Assembly (NCBI RefSeq): GCF_040395855.1
Contig: NZ_JBEBPO010000002.1
Span: 12,412-76,411 of the forward strand
DNA length: 64,000 nt
Source: Oxalicibacterium fonticola_A
GTDB taxonomy: Bacteria; Pseudomonadota; Gammaproteobacteria; Burkholderiales; Burkholderiaceae_D
Direction of reading: 5' to 3'
The notes beneath the pieces were generated by a model. That model ran no database searches. It was not told the DNA's origin and worked only from the letters and a program-made list of their open reading frames with translations. The translations under genes and the position numbers were made by a program. This document shows, in pieces, positions 25,039-34,014 of the stretch; the first letter of the stretch is position 1, and each line of letters begins with the position of its first letter.

Positions 25039-25066
25039 CAAAAAAGCCGCGTATGCGGCTTTTTTT
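25039..25066 (+). terminator. Terminator, usable from both strands (metF / fau)
   Basis: AAAAAAGCCGC, loop GTAT, GCGGCTTTTTTT. The A and T tracts flank a symmetrical GC stem between convergent genes, so it can stop transcription from either side. It partly overlaps the last bases of the cyclo-ligase gene. Confidence 0.88.
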
Positions 25067-25625
25067 ATGCGTGATCTTGCGCCAGCGTCATCGATGGCGT
25101 CATCACCATATCCAGCGCAACATCGTAGGGATCGGCAGAAAAAACGGTTTCTGCATTTGCGTAGGCGACGCCTATCGTATGTGGTCGCGGGACTGATGCC
25201 AGAGTCCTGTCGTAAAAACCGCCGCCATAACCGAGCCGAAAGCGTTGCGTGTTAAAACCTACGCAGGGGATGATCAGTGCTTGCGGCTGCAGTTCGACAT
25301 GTTGATCTGCCGGCACGGCCGCGCCGTATCGATCTTTGATGACGGGGTCGCCGGGTGTCCACGCACAGAACTTTAAAGGTGCGTTATCACTCACAACCAC
25401 AGGCAATGCGAGTTGCACGCCCAGTTCAGCGAGTGTTGCATAGGCAGCATTCAAATCGGGTTCGCCGCGCATCGGCCAGTAAACGCCAATGACATGGAGG
25501 CGTTTAATGGTCCACCATGCCATGATTTTTTCGACAAGTTGCTTATCCCAAAGCAGACGTTGCTCGGGAGTGACGGCATTGCGTGATGCGAGCAGGGTTT
25601 TGCGTAATTCAGTCTTGTTTTGCAT
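25065..25625 (-). CDS. fau: 5-formyltetrahydrofolate cyclo-ligase
   Basis: Converts 5-formyl-THF to 5,10-methenyl-THF with ATP, returning the storage folate to one-carbon metabolism. 186 residues from ATG 25625 (MQNKTELRKTLLASRNAV). Substrate loops PMRGEPDLN and VGFNTQRFRLGYGGGFYDRTL are diagnostic. Convergent with metF, fitting the one-carbon context, and divergent from the Slt gene. No 6S RNA is apparent upstream, although such an arrangement exists in gammaproteobacteria. Confidence 0.93.
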   Translation of the reverse strand: MQNKTELRKTLLASRNAVTPEQRLLWDKQLVEKIMAWWTIKRLHVIGVYWPMRGEPDLNAAYATLAELGVQLALPVVVSDNAPLKFCAWTPGDPVIKDRYGAAVPADQHVELQPQALIIPCVGFNTQRFRLGYGGGFYDRTLASVPRPHTIGVAYANAETVFSADPYDVALDMVMTPSMTLAQDHA

Positions 25626-25728
25626 GTATACAGACACGGATGCAGTGGCGTCGCGTGCTATTCTAGTTATCGTTGCGGTTCAGTATAAGCGCGTCAAAAA
25701 GCGGGTCAAAAGAAGGGTTGCCGAATTC

Positions 25729-27678
25729 ATGTTTTCGAATAAATTATTTTCTCGCATATTGCTGGTCGCGGTATCGGCAGTATTGTTATTGCCGGCGGCA
25801 CATGCGCAAAAACGGCCTAACGGTTTTGCCAGCGACGATGATGCCTTTCTGGCATTGCGCGATGCTTCGCGACGCAACGATGCCGCGCGCGCCAGCGACA
25901 TTGCTGCGAATCTGGGTAATTACCCCATTCCATCCTACGTTGAATATTACCAGCTGAAACCGCGTCTGAAGGATGCATCGGCAAGCGAGGTGCTGGCTTT
26001 CCTGAATCGCTACAGCGGTAGCGCCATTGCAGATCGCCTGCGCAACGACTGGCTGCTCGAACTTGGCAAGCGGCGCGACTGGCTGACTTTCGATGAACAG
26101 TATCCGCAATTTCAGTTGAACGACGATACGCAATTGAAATGCTATGCCTTGATGTCGAAGGCATTAAAAGGCACCAGGGTAGCTGATGAAGCGCGCGCAT
26201 TGCTGCATGTGCCCAAGGATTTTGGCGAAGGCTGCATGGCGCTGATTACAACCCTGATGGAAACCAAACAGTTTGACGAGAATGATCTGTGGGCGCAGAT
26301 CCGTCTCGCATCGGATACCGGTTCTACCGATTATGTACGCCGCTTTGTACCGCTGACCGGCATCGAAGACGGTTCGCTGGTTGCCGCTATGGAAAAACCT
26401 GCGTCTATCGTGGCGCGCGGCGTCGGCTTTCGCCGTGTCCGGCACGAGGTGTATGTGATTGCATTGGGGCGTATCGCCAGAAGCAATCCGGCACAGGCTG
26501 CCGATACCCTGTCGAATAACACTTTGCTGTTGAGTAAAAAGCAGGAAGGATTCGCCTGGGGACAGATCGCCTATCAGGCGTCGATGAAGCTGGCGCCGGA
26601 AGCAACGCAATACTGGCGCAAGGCCGGTAATGCGCCACTGTCGCTGGAAGCGCATCAATGGAAAATTCGTGCCGCCTTGCGCGCGGGCGACTGGAAACTG
26701 GTGAGTGAGGGCATAGAGGCGATGCCGGCATCCTTGCGAGATGATCCAGCATGGGTTTACTGGCGCGCGCGCGCCTTGCGTGAAGAGGGCAAGGTCGAGG
26801 CTGCGAATGCACGCTTCCAGTCGATTGCGCCGCAAACCAGTTTCTACGGCCAGCTGGCGCTGGAAGAGCTGGGCCAGAAAATCACGATTCCACCGCGTGC
26901 CCTGCCTGTCACTGAAGAGGAAATCGCACCAATGACGAGCAACGCCGGTTTCCGCCGGGCTCTCAAGTTCTTCGATCTGGATCTGCGCTTTGAAGGTTAT
27001 CGCGAATGGAACTGGGAGTTGCGCAAGATGAATGACCGACAGTTGCTGGCGGCTGCCGAATTTGCGCGTCGCAGTGATGTACTGGATCGCATGGTCAATA
27101 CATCAGATCGGACCAAAACCGAGTTCGATTTTACGCAACGTTTCCCTACGCCGCATCGCGATATCATGCAGGCAACCACGCAGCGTCAGGGCATGGAAAT
27201 GGCCTGGGTCTATGGCTTGATTCGCCAGGAATCGCGTTTCATCATGAATGCGCGTTCGCATGTGGGCGCTTCGGGCTTGATGCAATTGATGCCGGCGACC
27301 GCAAGACATGTCGCCAAGAAAATAGGATTGAGCGATTTTTCGCCAGGCCGCGTCAATGAAATCGAAACCAATATTCTGCTTGGCACCAGCTATCTGAATA
27401 TGGTGCTGAACGATCTGGAAGGCTCGCAAACGCTGGCGACTGCCGCCTACAATGCGGGGCCTGGACGTCCACGCACCTGGCGCTCGACACTGGCGCAGCC
27501 AGTGGAAGGGGCGATCTTTGCCGAGTCGATTCCGTTTTCGGAAACCCGTGACTACGTGAAAAAAGTATTGTCGAATGCGACCTACTATGCCGCGATGTTT
27601 GAAGGCAAGCCGCAATCGCTGAAAGCACGTCTGGGCAATGTGGCGCCGGCTTCTTTCGTGCCGACGGATTTGCCGTGA
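25729..27678 (+). CDS. slt: Soluble lytic murein transglycosylase (Slt70 type)
   Basis: Periplasmic enzyme cleaving glycan strands to 1,6-anhydromuropeptides. From ATG 25729, residues 1-25 are a signal peptide, about 30-470 form the alpha-superhelical U and L domains, and the SLT domain follows with catalytic Glu in RQESRF, GASGLMQLMPATA, and TAAYNAGPGRPRTW. 649 residues, normal for Slt70. The open frame continues 80 codons upstream over the cyclo-ligase gene; that extension is non-coding because the signal peptide begins at this ATG. Confidence 0.94.
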   Translation: MFSNKLFSRILLVAVSAVLLLPAAHAQKRPNGFASDDDAFLALRDASRRNDAARASDIAANLGNYPIPSYVEYYQLKPRLKDASASEVLAFLNRYSGSAIADRLRNDWLLELGKRRDWLTFDEQYPQFQLNDDTQLKCYALMSKALKGTRVADEARALLHVPKDFGEGCMALITTLMETKQFDENDLWAQIRLASDTGSTDYVRRFVPLTGIEDGSLVAAMEKPASIVARGVGFRRVRHEVYVIALGRIARSNPAQAADTLSNNTLLLSKKQEGFAWGQIAYQASMKLAPEATQYWRKAGNAPLSLEAHQWKIRAALRAGDWKLVSEGIEAMPASLRDDPAWVYWRARALREEGKVEAANARFQSIAPQTSFYGQLALEELGQKITIPPRALPVTEEEIAPMTSNAGFRRALKFFDLDLRFEGYREWNWELRKMNDRQLLAAAEFARRSDVLDRMVNTSDRTKTEFDFTQRFPTPHRDIMQATTQRQGMEMAWVYGLIRQESRFIMNARSHVGASGLMQLMPATARHVAKKIGLSDFSPGRVNEIETNILLGTSYLNMVLNDLEGSQTLATAAYNAGPGRPRTWRSTLAQPVEGAIFAESIPFSETRDYVKKVLSNATYYAAMFEGKPQSLKARLGNVAPASFVPTDLP

Positions 27679-27747
27679 TCAGCATGCGTTGATCGTCAGG
27701 CGCGTACGCGACGCTGAAACCATCCATATTTTCTCTTGACGGGATTT

Positions 27748-28461
27748 ATGCAAACTACAGAACTCGATCCAGCGCTGTCGCAAACACTCGACAATACCGG
27801 GAAAAACGGCTTGAAACTGGTCATCGCCAACAAGAATTACTCATCCTGGTCCATGCGCCCGTGGGTGGCGATGACGGCATTCAATATTCCATTCCAGGAA
27901 ATTTCCCTGCTGCTTGATCGCTCGGATACCGCGCTGCAGATTGCGCATTATTCGTCCGCCGGCCGGGTCCCCATCCTGCTCGCAGGTGAAACGACGATCT
28001 GGGATTCGCTGGCGATCTGTGAATATCTGGCAGAGCAGTTTCCGGAAAAGAAAATGTGGCCGGAAGATGTGGCGGCACGCGCACTGGCGCGTTCGATTTG
28101 TGCAGAAATGCATTCCGGCTTTACCGGTGTGCGCTCCGCGATGTGGATGAACATCCGCGCAAGGTTTCCCGGCAAGGGGCGCACGATAGACGCGCAGGCG
28201 GATATCGGCCGCATCAGCGAGATATGGGAAACCTGCCTTGCCTTGTCCGGCCCCAGCGAATTTCTGTTCGGTGAATTCTCGATCGCCGATGCGTATTTTG
28301 CACCGGTGGTCATGCGTTTTCGTACCTATGACGTTGTACTGGGCCCGGCGCTCGATGCCTACGTCGAACGGGTGGCGGCGCATCCGGCGGTGGCGCAATG
28401 GATCAGCGGTGCTCTGGCTGAAACCGCGCGTATTGCAAAATACGATGTCTATCCTGATTGA
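27748..28461 (+). CDS. Glutathione S-transferase family protein
   Basis: 237 residues. The N-terminal thioredoxin-like domain has KLVIANKNYSSWSMRPWVAM, with Ser rather than Cys in the likely GSH-activating loop, and the glutathione motif DSLAICEYLAEQFPEK. A helical C-terminal domain follows, ending in a PAVAQWI region. The NKNYSSWS signature places it with the YfcF/maleylacetoacetate-isomerase-like group. ATG 27748 was chosen; a TTG four codons earlier is possible. Located between slt and cca with no obvious pathway link. Confidence 0.88.
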   Translation: MQTTELDPALSQTLDNTGKNGLKLVIANKNYSSWSMRPWVAMTAFNIPFQEISLLLDRSDTALQIAHYSSAGRVPILLAGETTIWDSLAICEYLAEQFPEKKMWPEDVAARALARSICAEMHSGFTGVRSAMWMNIRARFPGKGRTIDAQADIGRISEIWETCLALSGPSEFLFGEFSIADAYFAPVVMRFRTYDVVLGPALDAYVERVAAHPAVAQWISGALAETARIAKYDVYPD

Positions 28462-28494
28462 TTCCCGATTGAGCCCGGATCGAATTCTGCTGAA

Positions 28495-29739
28495 ATGAAA
28501 ACCTATATCGTAGGCGGCGCGGTGCGCGATGAATTGCTGGGTGTGGCGGTCAAGGATCGCGACTACGTGGTGGTTGGCGCAACGCCCGAACAAATGATCG
28601 CGCAGAACTATACGCCGGTCGGCAAGGACTTTCCGGTCTTCCTGCATCCGGTCACGCATGAAGAATATGCGCTGGCGCGCACCGAACGCAAGACGGCGCC
28701 CGGCTACAAGGGTTTCGTGTTTCATACCGATGCCGGCGTTACTCTGGAAGAGGATTTGATCCGGCGCGACCTGACGGTCAACGCAATGGCCAAGGATACC
28801 GATGGCAAAATCATTGACCCCTTCGGCGGCAGGCGCGATCTCGAACAAAAAATCTTTCGGCATGTATCGTCTGCATTTGCAGAAGATCCGGTGCGCATAC
28901 TGCGCGTGGCACGCTTTGCCGCACGCTTTCCGCAATTTTCAGTGGCGGCAGAAACCAATGCATTGATGCAGGCGATGGTTGCCGCAGGCGAGGTCGATGC
29001 GCTGGTACCGGAACGTACCTGGCAGGAACTGGCGCGCGGTTTGATGGAAGTGCAACCGTCGCGCATGTTTGCGGTATTGCGCGATTGCGGTGCCCTGCAA
29101 AGAATGCTGCCGGAACTCGATGCCTTGTGGGGTGTGCCGCAGCCGGAAAAATATCATCCGGAAATCGATACCGGCGTGCACGTGATGATGGTGGTTGATT
29201 ACGCGGCACAACACAAACTGGCATTGCCGATACGCTGTGCCGCACTATTGCATGATCTTGGCAAGGGCGTCACGCCGCCGGAAATGTGGCCGCGACATCA
29301 CGGTCACGAGATGCAGAGTGCGAAGCTGGTAGAGGCGGTGTGCCAGCGCCTGAAGATTCCCAACGATTGCCGCGATCTGTCTGTCATGACGGCGCGTGAG
29401 CACGGCAATATCGGTCGCGCGCTGGAATTGCGCGCGGCAACCATCGTGACGCTGTTCGAGCGTTGCGATGCCTTCCGCAAACCGCAACGTTTCATCGACA
29501 TGTTGCAGGCGTCGGAGTGTGATCATCGCGGACGTACCGGCTTTGCAGACAAACCGTTCCCGCAGAATGCGTATATGCAAAAGGCATTGGCTGCTGTGCA
29601 AACGGTCAATGGCGGCGAGATTGCAACTCTGATGCAGCAGCGCTGGCCGGATCAGCCTGCGCGTATTCCGGAGGCGATCCGCGAGGCGCGGGTGAAGGCG
29701 GTGGCGCTTGCCATCAATGAAGTGAAAACGTCCGACTAG
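28495..29739 (+). CDS. cca: Multifunctional CCA protein: tRNA nucleotidyltransferase with HD domain
   Basis: Adds or repairs the 3' CCA of tRNA. The N-terminus MKTYIVGGAVRDELLG carries the nucleotidyltransferase signature, with the DRDYVVVG catalytic Asp pair. RRDLTVNAMA and the flexible-loop RFAARFP follow. The HD phosphohydrolase domain has LLHDLGKG near residue 250, marking the class with 2',3'-phosphatase activity. 414 residues, normal. It follows the GST gene by 33 bases. Confidence 0.96.
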   Translation: MKTYIVGGAVRDELLGVAVKDRDYVVVGATPEQMIAQNYTPVGKDFPVFLHPVTHEEYALARTERKTAPGYKGFVFHTDAGVTLEEDLIRRDLTVNAMAKDTDGKIIDPFGGRRDLEQKIFRHVSSAFAEDPVRILRVARFAARFPQFSVAAETNALMQAMVAAGEVDALVPERTWQELARGLMEVQPSRMFAVLRDCGALQRMLPELDALWGVPQPEKYHPEIDTGVHVMMVVDYAAQHKLALPIRCAALLHDLGKGVTPPEMWPRHHGHEMQSAKLVEAVCQRLKIPNDCRDLSVMTAREHGNIGRALELRAATIVTLFERCDAFRKPQRFIDMLQASECDHRGRTGFADKPFPQNAYMQKALAAVQTVNGGEIATLMQQRWPDQPARIPEAIREARVKAVALAINEVKTSD

Positions 29740-29743
29740 TTGC

Positions 29744-29772
29744 CAGTTGTGTAGCAACTGCGCCGGTTTTTT
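29744..29772 (+). terminator. Possible weak terminator after cca
   Basis: CAGTTG (29744-29749) and CAACTG (29755-29760) form a 6-bp stem, with a T tract (29767-29772) six bases later. It lies between convergent cca and the binding-protein gene. The gap before the T tract makes it weak. Confidence 0.35.
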
Positions 29773-29786
29773 CTGGCGTATAAGTT

Positions 29787-30920
29787 TTAACGTATGAAGC
29801 GCCCGTCTTTACTGATCATCGTCATTTCGACAAATTCACTGCCGGTGTGATCGGCAGGCGCATAGCTGATCATCAGGCCGCCCAGATCGAATTTCTGGAT
29901 AGAGTCCAGTGCACGCACGAAACCCTCGCGCGTCAGATTGCGGCCTGCGCGTTTCAAGCCCTCGACCAATACCTTGGCTGCGACAAAACCCTCCATCGCA
30001 GCGTACGACACGGTGGCATTGTTGGCCTTGGCAAGCGCCATGAACTCCTTGCCCAGACCGGTAGTCACCGAATTGGGCGCCGGTGTGATTTGCGACACGA
30101 TCACGCCAGTGCCGGCAGGACCAAGCTCTTGCACGAACGACTGCGAAGAATTGTTCGACAGCGTCATGATTTGCACCAGGCTGCCTTTGGCGCGGATTGC
30201 CTTGATGATTGCAATGGTATGGGCAGAAGAGCTGACGATGATCAAGGCGCTCGGATTCGCCTTGACGATGGCATTGGCAGTTACCTCATAATCCGGTTTG
30301 ACGCGGGGAAAAGAGGCAACAATGGCTGGAATCATGTTGCGCTCATTCATTGCGCTGACGAAACCCGCCAGTCCATCCTTGCCAAAGGAATCGTCTACGT
30401 GCAGCAGGCCTATGCTGGTGGAACCGATGGTGGCGAAATGCTCGACGCCTTTCCGTACTTCATCCTGATATTTTGCACGTACGTTGAACAGCAGCGGATT
30501 GACGGGCGCATGAAAAACCATCGCACCGGTACTGGGTGCGATCAGCGGGATTTTATTGGCGGCCAGAATGGGGGCGATGGCTTCCGTGAGCGGTGTGCCG
30601 CGATTCTGGAACAGCGCAAACACGCGCTCCTTCTTGACCAGCAGCTCTGCATTCGCAGCGGCCAGCTTGGCATCGAACTTGTCGTCCAGTGTGAGCAACT
30701 CAATCTTGCGGCCATTGACGCCACCACGACTGTTGACGCTGGCGAGATAGGCGTTGGCGCCTTCATTCATTTCCTTTACCGGACCGGCGATGGTGCCGGT
30801 CAGGCCAACTGTCTGGCCTATCAAAATTCTGGTATCGGTCACGCCGTCATCCGCATAAGCGGGGCAGAGAAAATTGACGAAAATCAGGCCGACAATCAAC
30901 GTGCGCAAAGAATAGAACAT
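29787..30920 (-). CDS. ABC transporter periplasmic binding protein, branched-chain amino acid type
   Basis: 377 residues: signal peptide (about 1-23, ending AYA), then a Leu/Ile/Val-binding-type fold beginning DTRILIGQTVGLTGTIAGPVKE. Typical elements are GGVNGRKIELLTLDDKFD and AANKIPLIAPSTGA. This family binds amino acids, amides, urea or aromatic compounds; the ligand cannot be read here. No permease or ATPase genes adjoin it, so it is an orphan that either shares a transporter encoded elsewhere or serves a sensor. Confidence 0.88.
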   Translation of the reverse strand: MFYSLRTLIVGLIFVNFLCPAYADDGVTDTRILIGQTVGLTGTIAGPVKEMNEGANAYLASVNSRGGVNGRKIELLTLDDKFDAKLAAANAELLVKKERVFALFQNRGTPLTEAIAPILAANKIPLIAPSTGAMVFHAPVNPLLFNVRAKYQDEVRKGVEHFATIGSTSIGLLHVDDSFGKDGLAGFVSAMNERNMIPAIVASFPRVKPDYEVTANAIVKANPSALIIVSSSAHTIAIIKAIRAKGSLVQIMTLSNNSSQSFVQELGPAGTGVIVSQITPAPNSVTTGLGKEFMALAKANNATVSYAAMEGFVAAKVLVEGLKRAGRNLTREGFVRALDSIQKFDLGGLMISYAPADHTGSEFVEMTMISKDGRFIR

Positions 30921-31177
30921 GTGGTGCTCCCCTAAGGCGGCCGTGTGCGCATGGATGCGCTTGTCGGCTCATTATTTTGTGACGATCGCTCCAGCATGCC
31001 ATAGACGCGTGGTCTGGCGACTGATTTTTCGATTATTGATAATTTAATACGATATTTGTGTCGCTCGTTTCAACGGTGTACGAACACCGGAAGGCAGAGC
31101 GATGAAAGACGGAAAAATTGGGGAGGAAGGCAGGGGGAGCGTATTTTCGGATGGTGGCATGCACGCGCCGCTACGCA

Positions 31178-31462
31178 TCAGGTCATCGGCACATGGCGTC
31201 GGGTGGAAAGTGCATACAGGCGCAATTCATGGCGTGTCACGCGGCCATCGCGATTGGCATCGATTTTTTCAAAATTCTCTACCACGCGAAACATTTTGGC
31301 CGCTTTGGCTTGCGACTTGGTGATGCTTTCAATGCTGGAGGTACCTGCACTCGGAGCGGAATATCGCGTCGCATCCAGATGTGTTTCTGTTGCCATGGAT
31401 GGTTGTGAAAATGCAACATTGCCAAGCAGAGCCGTCATTAATACGATTGATTTTATATTCAT
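31178..31462 (-). CDS. Small secreted protein with EF-hand
   Basis: 94 residues from ATG 31462, chosen because it starts a signal peptide (MNIKSIVLMTALLGNVAFS). One good EF-hand loop lies near the C-terminus: DANRDGRVTRHE, with Asp, Asn, Asp, Gly and Glu in the canonical 1, 3, 5, 6, 12 places. The remaining sequence is polar with no other domain. Probably a periplasmic calcium-binding protein; partner unknown. An open frame extends 28 codons upstream but lacks a second signal. Confidence 0.7.
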   Translation of the reverse strand: MNIKSIVLMTALLGNVAFSQPSMATETHLDATRYSAPSAGTSSIESITKSQAKAAKMFRVVENFEKIDANRDGRVTRHELRLYALSTRRHVPMT

Positions 31463-31698
31463 GATGTTTCCCCTGAGTAGCGCGGCCAGACAGGAATGCG
31501 CGCTGACTCGTATTGGAAAGCCATTCGCCAATGTGCACCAATGCATTTACGCCTTGTTACATTTAGATGGGGTATTAGTTTCCTTCATAAGCATCAGTAA
31601 AAATCGTCGTTGGCGATGATGTCCCTGATGTGTAATCTGAAACGGCTGGTGGAAAAATTCCAGTCCGGACGCGGAAAAGGATGCAAAGAGGTATTGCC
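31463..31698. other. Intergenic region without clear gene
   Basis: About 235 bases between the EF-hand gene (minus) and a small candidate peptide (plus). It should hold the promoter of the EF-hand gene. I see no convincing hairpin terminator, RNA gene or conserved motif. The only further coding hint is the 24-codon frame that follows. Confidence 0.4.
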
Positions 31699-31773
31699 GT
31701 GGATTTACTTGATACGATTACTGCGGCATTGGTTGCCGCAGTGGTGATTGCTGCATTGATTTATCGTTTGTAG
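31699..31773 (+). CDS. Candidate 24-residue membrane peptide
   Basis: A GTG preceded by AAGAGGTATTGCC (good ribosome site) opens MDLLDTITAALVAAVVIAAL and four more residues, a single hydrophobic helix flanked by acidic and basic ends. An ATG six codons upstream is in frame. The composition resembles small membrane proteins of the KdpF kind. It stands alone between the EF-hand gene and pssA. No family can be assigned; it may be non-coding. Confidence 0.35.
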   Translation: MDLLDTITAALVAAVVIAALIYRL

Positions 31774-31803
31774 CGCTACCGTCGTTCTTGCCTGCGCCCG
31801 TTT

Positions 31804-32436
31804 TTACAGTTTCGGGATATGCAGGGTCTTGCTGATCATTAATGTGCCGGACAAGACGAACAGCAAGGCGAATGGGTGCAGTTCCCACGGACCCAGCGTC
31901 CAGACGTCGCCGAAAATTGCTGAGCCTATGCGTCCCTGCGATGCCAGCCATGCCAATATGCCGGTAATCAGCACGCTGGTTGGAATGGGCGTGCCTTCAA
32001 AATACGCCACCTTGTCGGCGCCTTCGGACAGCGCTTCTGCGGTGACGTTGTAACGTGCCAGACGGCTGACGCCGCAGCAGACGAAATAAATCATCGCCAC
32101 CCAATCCCAGCCAGCCGTCAGACCGGCGGCGAAGCCCAGCGTGACAGGGGCGAGGCCGAATGAAATCACATCGGCGAGCGAATCCAGTTCGCGTCCCATT
32201 GCCGAATGCTGGCGCCGCCAGCGTGCAATCTTGCCGTCCAGTACATCGAATATAAATGCGGCCGGAGCCATTGCCGCTGCCGCGTAAAAATGGGTAAGCG
32301 ACTGGCTGTTCATATAGAGCATCGCGAAAAATACTGCCGCGACACCGCAGGCTGCGTTGCCGAGCGTAAAAAAATCAGCGAGGTGAAAGCCGCGCAACAT
32401 GGAAAAGTGCTTGCGCGGTGCTTTGGGTGAAGGCAT
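31804..32436 (-). CDS. pssA: CDP-diacylglycerol-serine O-phosphatidyltransferase
   Basis: Inner-membrane enzyme making phosphatidylserine, the precursor of phosphatidylethanolamine. 210 residues with about six membrane helices. The CDP-alcohol phosphotransferase motif DGx2ARx8Gx3Dx3D is complete: DGKIAR, then G, then DSLAD, around residues 65-87. The N-terminal HFSMLRGFHLADFFTLGNA and the GVSRLARYNV loop fit the PssA branch rather than PgsA. No psd gene is nearby. Confidence 0.92.
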   Translation of the reverse strand: MPSPKAPRKHFSMLRGFHLADFFTLGNAACGVAAVFFAMLYMNSQSLTHFYAAAAMAPAAFIFDVLDGKIARWRRQHSAMGRELDSLADVISFGLAPVTLGFAAGLTAGWDWVAMIYFVCCGVSRLARYNVTAEALSEGADKVAYFEGTPIPTSVLITGILAWLASQGRIGSAIFGDVWTLGPWELHPFALLFVLSGTLMISKTLHIPKL

Positions 32437-32701
32437 TGCGTATCTCTTTGAAGTTTTTAAATAAATTCATGGCCGAATCGGCGGCAGGATCAGGGCTGCG
32501 GGCGCGATGGGCAATATTGGTTGGGCAAGTATGTCATTGAATCAAAAAATTGTGCAGGGAAAATAGTCGCGCAGTCTGCCTCTGCATACAAGCTTGTTTT
32601 CATGTTCGGGATTGTGTAACTTGAATTTGCATAAGCCGGTTAGCGCACATACAAGGCAGAGTTTGCGTTTTAGGCTGATATTTTTTACGCAGGAGAACAA
32701 C

Positions 32702-33148
32702 ATGTTATTTGTTCACAGTGCATTTTGTAAGGCATCGCAACGGGCGCTTGCCTTATCGATTTTTGCTGCCGTCCTGTCCCTGGGTTCGACTACTGTACTG
32801 GCAGCCGATACTGCTACCAGTACTTATCAGAAAGAGCGCGCCGCCTGCCTGAAAGGGCAAACCTATGAGGATCGAGCGACTTGTCTGAGGGAGGCTGGTG
32901 CCGCGCTTAACGACGCCAGACGTGGTCGTCTGAATGATAGTTCGACCTCGTATGAGCAAAACGCGCTCATGCGCTGCAATGCATTGCCGGCGGCAGATCG
33001 CGAGGATTGCGCACGTAGGGTGCGCGGCGAAGGCACGGTTTCGGGCAGCGTGGGAACTGGCGGCATTTATCGTGAAACCACCACGATCATTACTGCTCCG
33101 CAACCGGAACCTGCGCAATCTATGCCGGCACCAAGCCCGCGTTATTGA
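32702..33148 (+). CDS. Secreted Cys-containing protein, function unknown
   Basis: 148 residues from ATG 32702, with CAGGAGAACAAC just before it; an earlier in-frame ATG (32594) would put 36 residues before the signal peptide. Signal peptide about 1-34, ending LAA. The mature part has four Cys in pairs (RAACLKGQTYEDRATCLRE and MRCNALPAADREDCARR), likely forming disulfides, then a Gly/Thr/Pro-rich tail. Seen in Oxalobacteraceae as a hypothetical protein; no function is known to me. Confidence 0.75.
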   Translation: MLFVHSAFCKASQRALALSIFAAVLSLGSTTVLAADTATSTYQKERAACLKGQTYEDRATCLREAGAALNDARRGRLNDSSTSYEQNALMRCNALPAADREDCARRVRGEGTVSGSVGTGGIYRETTTIITAPQPEPAQSMPAPSPRY

Positions 33149-33244
33149 TCGGCAATCTGAGTCGTTGACGGCAGGTTGCGATGTCGACCTGCCGGAGCAG
33201 ACGCGGGCTTCAAGCCTGGGCGCGTACCGTGCGTGACAGCGATT

Positions 33245-33946
33245 TTATTCGGCAATGAAATCGGCATATCCGCGCGCGCGCAGCTTGCACGCCGGACAAT
33301 TGCCGCAGCCATAGCCCCAGTCGTGCAATTCGCCGCGTTCGCCGAGATAGCAGGTGTGTGTTCCTGTGCGTATCAGATCGAGCAAGGGCGTTCCGCCCAG
33401 ATCCTGTGCCATTTTCCACGTAGCGGCCTTGTCTATCCACATCAACGGCGTTTCAATTTTCAGCGTTGTCGCCATGCCGAGATTGAGTGCGGTCTGCAAT
33501 GCTTTCATCGTGTCGTCGCGACAATCCGGATAACCGGAAAAATCGGTTTCACACATGCCGCCTACCAGTACATTCAAGCCGCGACGATACGCCACGGTTG
33601 CGGCGACTGTCATGAAGAGCAAATTGCGGCCGGGTACGAAAGTATTGGGCAGGCCGTTTTCCAGCATCGCAATTTCGACATTGCTGGTCAGAGCGGTATC
33701 GGAAATTTTTGCGATGAGAGAAAGATCAATCATGTGATCTTCACCCAGTTTGCTATTCCATTCAGGTGAGAGAGTGCGTATTTTTTCCAGCAAAAATGGA
33801 CGTACCGCCAATTCGATGGCATGGCGCTGGCCGTAGTCGAAGCCTATGGTTTCCACTCGCGCATAGTGCGTGAGTGCCCATGCCAGGCAGGTGGTGGAGT
33901 CTTGTCCGCCGCTGAAGAGTACCAGCGCGCTATCTGCAGAATTCAT
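33245..33946 (-). CDS. queC: 7-cyano-7-deazaguanine synthase
   Basis: Converts 7-carboxy-7-deazaguanine to preQ0 in queuosine synthesis, using ATP and ammonia. 233 residues from ATG 33946. PP-loop SGGQDSTTCLAWA near residue 11; zinc-binding Cys cluster at the end: HTCYLGER, YGCGNCPACKLR. GRNLLFMTVAATVAYRRG is also typical. queD and queE are not adjacent here. An ATG six codons upstream is an alternative start. Confidence 0.95.
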   Translation of the reverse strand: MNSADSALVLFSGGQDSTTCLAWALTHYARVETIGFDYGQRHAIELAVRPFLLEKIRTLSPEWNSKLGEDHMIDLSLIAKISDTALTSNVEIAMLENGLPNTFVPGRNLLFMTVAATVAYRRGLNVLVGGMCETDFSGYPDCRDDTMKALQTALNLGMATTLKIETPLMWIDKAATWKMAQDLGGTPLLDLIRTGTHTCYLGERGELHDWGYGCGNCPACKLRARGYADFIAE

Positions 33947-34014
33947 CTGTTCCCTGACAATCAAAAATCGGTGGCCGCATTATATGCGTGGAAGCCCTTG
34001 CCTGACTCTGTGAC

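Noticed and set aside
25626..25728. 6S RNA gene next to the formyl-THF cyclo-ligase gene
   Set aside because: That linkage occurs in gammaproteobacteria, but here only about 100 bases separate the two start codons, too short for 6S RNA.
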